A stretch of DNA of 11,000 nucleotides from NCBI GenBank assembly GCA_002315625.1, contig DCHH01000054.1:1-11000 (forward strand), written 5' to 3'. The DNA is from Bacteroidales bacterium UBA1757. Lineage in GTDB: Bacteria; Bacteroidota; Bacteroidia; Bacteroidales; UBA1402. The notes under the pieces were generated by a model. It saw nothing but the letters and a program-made list of their open reading frames with translations. It did no database searches and was not told the DNA's origin. Positions 9,401-11,000 of this stretch are shown here, piece by piece. The position numbers and the translations under genes were made by a program. Within the stretch, counting starts at the first letter, position 1. Each line of letters opens with the position of its first letter.

Positions 9401-11000
9401 CCTTCTCACTGCCGCCACGCACCTTGAGGTAACGCGCACTGTCGGTGATATTGATATTCACATCGCCCCAGATTTCGGTTTCGACGCCATATCCGCCGCC
9501 GTATGCCGCAAGGGTACTGATACTCTGTTCCTTGCTGTGGTGGTTCCAGTCGTAAGGATGGAATCCGTAAATGGGCACCCCTGCTGAAATGCTTGCAGTC
9601 TGAATCTCCTTGTAAGTAGCATCCGACACCAGATTCGACTTGATGTTAATCTGAACGCCTCCGTTCACATAGCCGCTCTGATAGCAGCCTCCGTAGATAT
9701 TACCCCCCTTCAGGAATCCGTAGCTGGCAGTCCCGGGTACATCGTATCTGTCCCATACGAAGTTGAAAGTACCATGGACAGCATCGTAGGTCAGTTTCTT
9801 GGGCTCCATCTTCAAGCCGTCAAGCTCCAGGATAACCTTCGTTGCACTGTAGCTTGTAAGACCGCCCATGTGGTAGGCATTATCGCTGGTCTGAGGTACA
9901 TTGGCATTGTTGCAGCCGGCCACAAGTTTGTCGAAGATAATCAGTTTGTTCAGGAAGTTGATGTTGAAAGTATTCGAGGCGGTCATACTTCCCACATTAC
10001 CGCCGCAATAGAACGAACCGATTTTGCTGGAACCGGCCACATACCCCTGGACAAATTCGACTTCGGGACGGACAGCCACTTCAACGCCCCTCATGTATTC
10101 GTCGAACTGTGCGGCAACTGTCAGGTTTGCGCTGTGGCCTGAGCCGTTATAGCCCTGAAGCATTGCGCTCTTGACCATATTCTCTCCGTTGCTGCCCATG
10201 AATACCTGATTGGCAATCACGTGCGAACCGATTATCAGTTTGGCACCCACATTGTCGTCCAGCCCGCCGTTCGGATTGCGCAACGTGGCACTGTTTCCGC
10301 CGCAATAGACGGCACCGCCGATATAGGTGGGGTCGCTTGCGGAAGTGCCCAGCAGCGTAATCAACGCCTTCTGGGAATTTGGACGGTGTGAGTTGAGGGC
10401 TTGCAGCGACTGGAGCGGAGTGGCTCCTGTTCCCGGGTCATAATAATACTCGCTGGAAGCATCCTGGTCGGTATAGACATACGAACCGTTGCCTGAACCA
10501 TAGACATTATTGACGATATCGCTCTCAATCACAACATTGGTACCGAAAGAGACGTTTCCGGAAATATCGTTACCTCCATAGACATTGCCGACAGTACCGC
10601 CGGTCACACGGACTCTTGCACTGTAGCCGGCCGGGAAAGTGTAACCGTCAAATACCTCCTGGTTGATGCTTCCGACTGGAACACCGTTCAACTTGGGAAG
10701 CACATTCGACATACGGCACCCACCATAGATATTCTCAACATTCATGGCTGCACCGCTCAGCGACAGCAAAATACCGTTCGGATGGGTCATGTCGCCCTTG
10801 TTACCGCCCGAGTAGATATTATAGACCTTACCCTCCTGCAAATGCCAGACGGGTCGGATAGACATTTCCGCCAGGTTGTTTCCGCCGAAAAGGTGGTAAA
10901 GCTGCTTTTTGAAAGTTATATCGGTCGTGCCCTTGTAGGACTCGGTGTCAAACTCGGGCATCCAGGCTTTGTCGGCATCTGCAAGCGTGGCGGGTGTGTA
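285..11000 (-). CDS. Giant repetitive secreted/surface protein, Bacteroidales type, N-terminus outside window
   Basis: One frame stays open from the right edge to TAG at 285-287, giving at least 3,571 residues. Residues here are numbered from the first visible ATG (10961). That ATG is unlikely to be the start: 13 upstream codons (YTPATLADADKAW) are open, no signal peptide follows it, and the DNA before it is GC-rich with no initiation-like context. Order of parts: YGGG-type beta repeats (about 25-1565), a second family of about 50 residues built on Y-x-x-L...A-Y-x-C (about 1588-2503, with a non-repeat insert), an Ig-like-looking segment (about 2578-2664), a GLUG-like stretch (about 2748-2834), Thr-rich linkers (about 2995-3103), a beta-rich C-terminal region, and a terminal tail domain (about 3495-3558). 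No catalytic motif or transmembrane segment is visible. Gut Bacteroidales encode large proteins of this style, usually annotated as hypothetical. Secretion and an adhesive or structural role are inferred. The coding call is near certain; the function is unknown. Confidence 0.95.
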   Translation of the reverse strand, partial: YTPATLADADKAWMPEFDTESYKGTTDITFKKQLYHLFGGNNLAEMSIRPVWHLQEGKVYNIYSGGNKGDMTHPNGILLSLSGAAMNVENIYGGCRMSNVLPKLNGVPVGSINQEVFDGYTFPAGYSARVRVTGGTVGNVYGGNDISGNVSFGTNVVIESDIVNNVYGSGNGSYVYTDQDASSEYYYDPGTGATPLQSLQALNSHRPNSQKALITLLGTSASDPTYIGGAVYCGGNSATLRNPNGGLDDNVGAKLIIGSHVIANQVFMGSNGENMVKSAMLQGYNGSGHSANLTVAAQFDEYMRGVEVAVRPEVEFVQGYVAGSSKIGSFYCGGNVGSMTASNTFNINFLNKLIIFDKLVAGCNNANVPQTSDNAYHMGGLTSYSATKVILELDGLKMEPKKLTYDAVHGTFNFVWDRYDVPGTASYGFLKGGNIYGGCYQSGYVNGGVQINIKSNLVSDATYKEIQTASISAGVPIYGFHPYDWNHHSKEQSISTLAAYGGGYGVETEIWGDVNINITDSARYLKVRGGSEKGWIGKMNRDAVTGAINDSTVYKAINPDGTKTDIQLKKVVKAYNTTVTMSAKLLTSDGNVLDHDGRVITNIGDICGGGYEGVVTGNSTVYLNTGCAYNVFGGASNADIYGAAQVIIGQSGRPYVTQAVYGGNDFGGQIIGTLTHNASVVEGLATVTKKIRSNTYINYISGEIGYGKGELNTVNVPDANYGIFGAANGNYDYTAAIHSSRFVTKPNMLTRLKAGNDTTAYNSFVNISTTSSDILDKIFNVYGGGEGKEGAMGVADTYKTYVLFNTKNAADRGSSGNYIAKYVYAGGNCSRTNVSLLDAYSGYAEYIFGGCHGSNDKNQSLTYMGDTALVNLYPTLRSPEMDVFGSGALSGTKETFVNLYGGTVHNVYGSTYEEGITYQSNVEVPYTSTANVNAIFGGGKGLSVPNACDTYISVIDFKAPFASVKEAIYGGNDSCRMTRNSYLNISVPVTNEQGNLIDIYGAGYGANTFAGYTYVNLKGTAAGDSAEVKNVYGGGRNGSVYNAPTVAKFLLKEDYYAKDGDNTTTYLTDVEAGGFNAWKNARTSSLLYDGGLAYNTIPDIALDSTSADTPSSGLRMNTIVMIPQGVSVKENAYGGGYGANATVAGQTDVELAGGTVIGDIYGGGYGGDVKKALALTTAGSDWYATNVNLLGGTTTNSYGGGYEGSVFGNAYTFVGRESCNGSAVTFLDGDPAIGRSLYGGGQKGAVSGTAYLEMYNGHVGYAYDANTGLYYENLNLKSFAQTGKNDSLLYQNGNVFGGGYGEGAYTTATRVNMYDGIVRNSIYGGGEIASIGQGTTKEAGDGSVSRILDRVISSGDTHLTIYGGEILRDVFGGGRGYSYDLSGNELTGDKFYTDGYVFGSTEVKIHGGIIGTVAGIEEGYGNVFGGGNVGFVYSTTGTKATSTSGGKTVGYYYDSSNHLTEDCRVVISPYCKVTGPQGVKINGHQFQKCDYVETEYLNYLPKASTAWDSIDWRTGVTIMNAVFAGGNVTRGSDKLYANTTTVYGNVTAALNDIYHKDLISVGSDFVGGLYGDGNLTMVDGYREIAIINYGTDYYNLQSEITVEEYNLLSDRERAYFELKYKCINAYSTYTLGQVISSDVYKALPEGDKVNWAQAGFCSIYSGRILNTIQRADFCGVHGSRIVLQGAQDRVVDVMDYTNYAINRVHEVSLNKRNSLITHEIEGEDHHGNYFGMYNIVNFLGALTSDVKFDTLRYAKKSTWQVVEGTGKDISDRSYYQFKIDNLNDQHRNNGTSDNQIAMSNGVYLELVDHLATGTETVGDYTYQEGEKVYGPVTGIIEIDLINATADMGGGYVYAQNIHGTPTFHPELNEKATLSDYNNGAITNAGYTYATATDADLMQTSGNFVHYLKQIVDDCYPNNGTYSTSPAHFWYLRGQVFVYDQYISAYSGSATAYKTEVQIPLTITSGSNGLIRVMDIRPNYYAFYKAAGQRLNSGETVRANNVTYGLNDIISYWEYSNLSPTEQLLFVDSTFVCKEDLYQDEAHTSLQIAKDSVLSAAQYKSIKDAVFYDKNGNETTGKAWVRLSNGTTHDKGYVLTADVTNPLAWDDRYTRKSDATHHNVISKTAYAALPDADKLLYAQAPTYYVKDDGVYGQVWYDAGSILPKETYDAYSALGSDTVGLGVLRVQAVVEPAFVSTEPVSYEIRGKIRDIQEGVTIPKSDYDYLGTSGQTTQQNAFDSAFVCNTTFMNGDVYVLSGEIYSKTTYDTLSTVKKKNFSKAYYCKKAGYYGGVKYASGTNFEALGSYSAITTDRDKFVYNFDALDLLYNNLDGDWKRGYDTTNSNGYTYTQRIAIEYTATSKTTFTYTDGSGVSQTITAGTSLTNTQFQDIPNEKAHYAKFTTETAGETVYIVKEEFVIGSTYYKVGAKVSQEAYTAFSDAVKAKIGTYTLPSTAGAGDYYFCKETYVAGEKGLASGDAVRVTNVLNNAPYVSGNTVPAEIIISGTDYTTLPNCQKNFTISGKSPIETSTLYVPRMSDILDQTKERIITLVYQYQYEESTSDGTETEEVSERHVLNIHLQFKTGVPTIGELTAPSMVLPGATIGLKQPVVAKGAYEIIGGGWEVYEKEEDALNHENGVAYSNNYTPMYFFQDGYYVAYYAKTYLGKTYSNAVQFKVANYHSIDAVLEDSVSHLHIDNSNVKRNCKIYITDKASTVAPDEKNEIDLLMDLHTLCTTGLTGHGTVSTYIKDCKNLDIIFSNDVRPKGAWTPIGSMGKCFEGNIHGDGHYIDGLTASLFDYFCGNVYNLGLLGSFAGSGLSDNGSGNAYNCWILTSGTPYTDTYPFMGSGSGVISNCYYYNDYKDPTGLSDWEVYKKPFNAFNNGDVAYNLNRYYLTKRYTDTRTLSRNPYNYYTVEQNALVFRESHYEDADAIFPWTVGDGTKMLGYVESRFIDGDFIYANGTIPTEVDERLYSDDTYYPIYPDDYLYFGQLLSYNYVGGHPHQEYPSAIVKTSTNRVLTTTESSSRVYRTPAYFGNKNKSLAYFNVNAILPSAYTKTNSTHKADTTKNVVPAITETKTTTNTNTVVDGRTTTTMVIVTTENKDLNTRIVDTTITVATEKDAYPGMTALDLTGHGDYSASKKTNGFFYTPIMDYIGIEGFNNNGQTQNMLVYDESAGDELILASYFTEPAIGENSSHGSTTVDIVNDASVSSVRGHLVTKTGTGSYEADDNHFLVDRQVFNAPIAYQFSGSDRMWYQRRPDNYASMTAGSEVVSLPFTVEMLTTQQKGEITHFYDKSQKGHEYWLRLFDGVVSANDSVVEADFALPVSVSTDATKTDGNTFLWDYYYSGQDKQNDEYQAYYNESRSYDHYPLAKAATPYLLGLPGSIFYEFDLSGSFVPKNTGSIISKLDAQVVTMLSPLGAGISVSDDELSAGTVTAEGYVFRPNYGNGSVPAGSFLLNARGDGFDITTSRVQTVPFRPYFTRTGASPAPGVQKIVFSSLAFDKGSTLDPVGGIEVWVSKGHIVVESHLDYDRTVTIINSSGLTIARFNLTAGSRISTSMQAPGVYMVAGHKVVVM
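550..1600 (-). other. Beta-rich C-terminal region with LPF and PFRPYF patches
   Basis: This stretch of about 350 residues has no internal repeats. Landmarks are FYTPIMDYIGIEGFNNNG, DRMWYQRRPDNYASMTAGSE followed by VVSLPFTVEM, GHEYWLRLFDG, FYEFDLSGSF and QTVPFRPYFTRTG. The order (a V-x-L-P-F strand, then a presentation of the whole figure, then a PFRPYF strand close to the tail) resembles what precedes the C-terminal tail in many large secreted Bacteroidales proteins. No catalytic residues could be assigned. Confidence 0.45.
1655..1980 (-). other. Thr-rich low-complexity segments
   Basis: Two clusters are rich in Thr, with Ser, Asn and Val: TSTNRVLTTTESSSRVYRT (about 1980-1925) and ETKTTTNTNTVVDGRTTTTM onward to TTITVATEK (about 1800-1655). 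They flank a short folded-looking patch, AYFGNKNKSLAYFNVNAILP. Thr-rich stretches in secreted bacterial proteins commonly act as extended spacers or glycosylation targets; here that is only inferred from composition. Confidence 0.55.
2460..2720 (-). other. GLUG-like stretch in the giant protein
   Basis: The segment reads WTPIGSMGKCFEGNIHGDGH, then YIDGLTASLFDYFCGNVYNL and GLLGSFAGSG, and ends near GVISNCYYYNDY. The W-x-P-I-G...F-x-G-x-x-x-G-x-G-x-x-I-x-G-L order followed by G-x-V-x-N-L-G-L-x-G matches the usual arrangement around GLUG motifs in surface proteins of gut bacteria. At least one unit and a partial second one (GNAYNCWI...) are visible. The match is by recall of the motif and was not searched. 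Confidence 0.5.
2970..3230 (-). other. Ig-like-looking beta segment in the giant protein
   Basis: After the last module of array 2 comes a segment beginning GELTAPSMVLPGATIGLKQP, running through GGGWEVYEKEEDA and ending DGYYVAYYAKTYLGKTYSNA then VQFKVANY. A start with Pro/Gly followed by alternating hydrophobic strands and a closing G-x-Y-x-(V/A)-x-Y...S-N-x-(V/A)-x-F-x-V pattern is usual for Ig-like or fibronectin-III-like beta sandwiches in extracellular bacterial proteins. No family is named because the match is only to this general pattern. Confidence 0.4.
3455..6200 (-). repeat. Protein repeat array 2: about 12 copies of a Y-x-x-L...Y-x-x-A-Y-x-C module
   Basis: A second repeat family, unrelated to the YGGG motif, recurs with the pattern G-x-(V/I)-(I/V/L)-(S/P/T)-x-x-x-Y-x-x-L-x(4)-K-x-x-(Y/F)-x-x-A-(Y/F)-x-C/V-K. 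Clear copies are GQVISSDVYKALPEGDKVNW (about 6115-6010), NVISKTAYAALPDADKLLYA (about 4655-4540), YSKTTYDTLSTVKKKNFSKA followed by YYCKKAGYYGG (about 4240-4140) and GAKVSQEAYTAFSDAVKAKI (about 3740-3615). Weaker copies lie near 6200-6130, 4985-4895, 4860-4790, 4535-4460, 4365-4260, 4120-4050, 3880-3775 and 3520-3455. Between copies there is often a short yy-x-G-x-x-Y-x-x-G hairpin-like link. I do not know a named domain for it. The repeat is evident by eye; its structure and role are unknown. Confidence 0.75.
4995..6010 (-). other. Non-repeat insert of about 340 residues between copies of repeat array 2
   Basis: Between the second and third copies of the Y-x-x-L module the protein loses both repeat patterns. 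Landmarks are ADFCGVHGSRIVLQGAQDR, EVSLNKRNSLITHEIEGEDH, GNYFGMYNIVNFLGALTSDV, VYGPVTGIIEIDLINATADM and FWYLRGQVFVYDQYISAYSG, then VQIPLTITSGSNGLIRVMDI. One isolated GGGYVYAQNIHG recalls the first array. The stretch looks like folded beta-rich protein and not a linker. I associate similar wording with long hypothetical proteins of gut Bacteroidales, but this is memory and not a search result. Confidence 0.5.
6270..10890 (-). repeat. Protein repeat array 1: about 33 copies of (V/I)-(Y/F)-G-G-(G/N/C) motif
   Basis: The N-terminal 1,550 visible residues are built from variable-length units, most with the pattern V-x-(I/L)-x-G-G-x-(V/I)-x(2-5)-(V/I)-(Y/F)-G-G-G-x-x-G. Examples are VRVTGGTVGNVYGGNDISG, VELAGGTVIGDIYGGGYGG and VNLLGGTTTNSYGGGYEG. 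Other copies include NIYGGC, VYCGGN, FYCGGN, NVFGGA, YVYAGGN, AIFGGGKG, NVFGGGYGEG, DVFGGGRG and, last, GLYGDGN. Regularly recurring short hydrophobic strands with Gly turns suggest a solenoid such as a beta-helix, with loops of different length between coils. The fold is inferred from pattern alone. Early copies often carry Asn or Cys in place of the third Gly, while later copies are mostly GGG. Confidence 0.85.
6700..7914 (-). repeat. Homogeneous GGG core of repeat array 1
   Basis: Nine motifs here all have three glycines: YGGGRNG, YGGGYGAN, YGGGYGGD, YGGGYEGS, YGGGQKGA, FGGGYGEG, YGGGEIAS, FGGGRGYS and FGGGNVGF. Their aromatic codons start at 7907, 7604, 7520, 7409, 7289, 7115, 7034, 6890 and 6731, so the steps are 101, 28, 37, 40, 58, 27, 48 and 53 residues. 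At DNA level most copies share the + strand string gccgccgcc or a one-base variant (such as gccaccg or gcctccg) followed by a Tyr or Phe codon. This looks like the most recently expanded or best conserved part of the array. Confidence 0.75.

Noticed and set aside
8787..9587. A 266-codon + strand frame antisense to the giant gene
   Set aside because: It lies inside the YGGG array. The coding strand's codon use there leaves few stops on the opposite strand, and the translation has no domain-like order.
6270..10890. The regular repeats as a possible CRISPR array
   Set aside because: Repeat units are protein-level motifs of varying spacing inside an open frame, not identical DNA repeats with uniform spacers.
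10959..10961. The first visible ATG as the true start of the giant gene
   Set aside because: The frame is open upstream to the window edge, no signal peptide follows, and the preceding DNA is GC-rich without an initiation-like context.

Overview
The window is almost entirely one gene. A single minus-strand reading frame runs without a stop from the right edge (11000) to a TAG at 285-287. It encodes at least 3,571 residues of a giant, repetitive, Tyr/Gly/Thr/Asn-rich protein. The 13 codons between the right edge and the first visible ATG are also open, and the protein has no signal peptide or start context there, so its true N-terminus lies outside the window. The repeat style, the domain order and the short beta-rich C-terminal tail point to a Bacteroidales host (Bacteroides, Prevotella or a relative). 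That assignment rests on protein style, not on a marker gene.

Layout along the protein, from right to left on the + strand. (1) 10890-6270: about 33 copies of a Tyr/Phe-Gly-Gly-(Gly/Asn/Cys) motif, usually preceded by a Gly-Gly-x-Val/Ile strand, as in a predicted beta-helix or stacked-beta fibre. The cleanest GGG copies cluster at 6700-7914. (2) 6200-3455: a different repeat family of roughly 50 residues, with the core I-S-x-x-x-Y-x-x-L-x(4)-K-x-x-Y-x-x-A-Y-x-C. It is interrupted at about 6010-4995 by a non-repetitive stretch of about 340 residues. (3) 3230-2970: an Ig-like-looking beta segment. (4) 2720-2460: a GLUG-like stretch. (5) 1980-1655: Thr-rich linkers. (6) 1600-550: a large beta-rich C-terminal region containing LPF and PFRPYF patches. 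(7) 480-288: a terminal domain of about 63 residues resembling the C-terminal sorting or anchoring tails of secreted Bacteroidetes proteins. The simplest reading is a secreted or surface-exposed structural or adhesive protein. No enzymatic motif is seen and the actual function is unknown.

The 284 bases beyond the stop codon contain no intact gene. They hold a weak hairpin just after the stop and a perfect 10-bp inverted repeat. One frame, open through the left edge on the minus strand, looks like a fragment of the C-terminal half of an AAA-family ATPase (DUF234-like). It lacks a start and the ATPase domain, so it is called a probable pseudogene.
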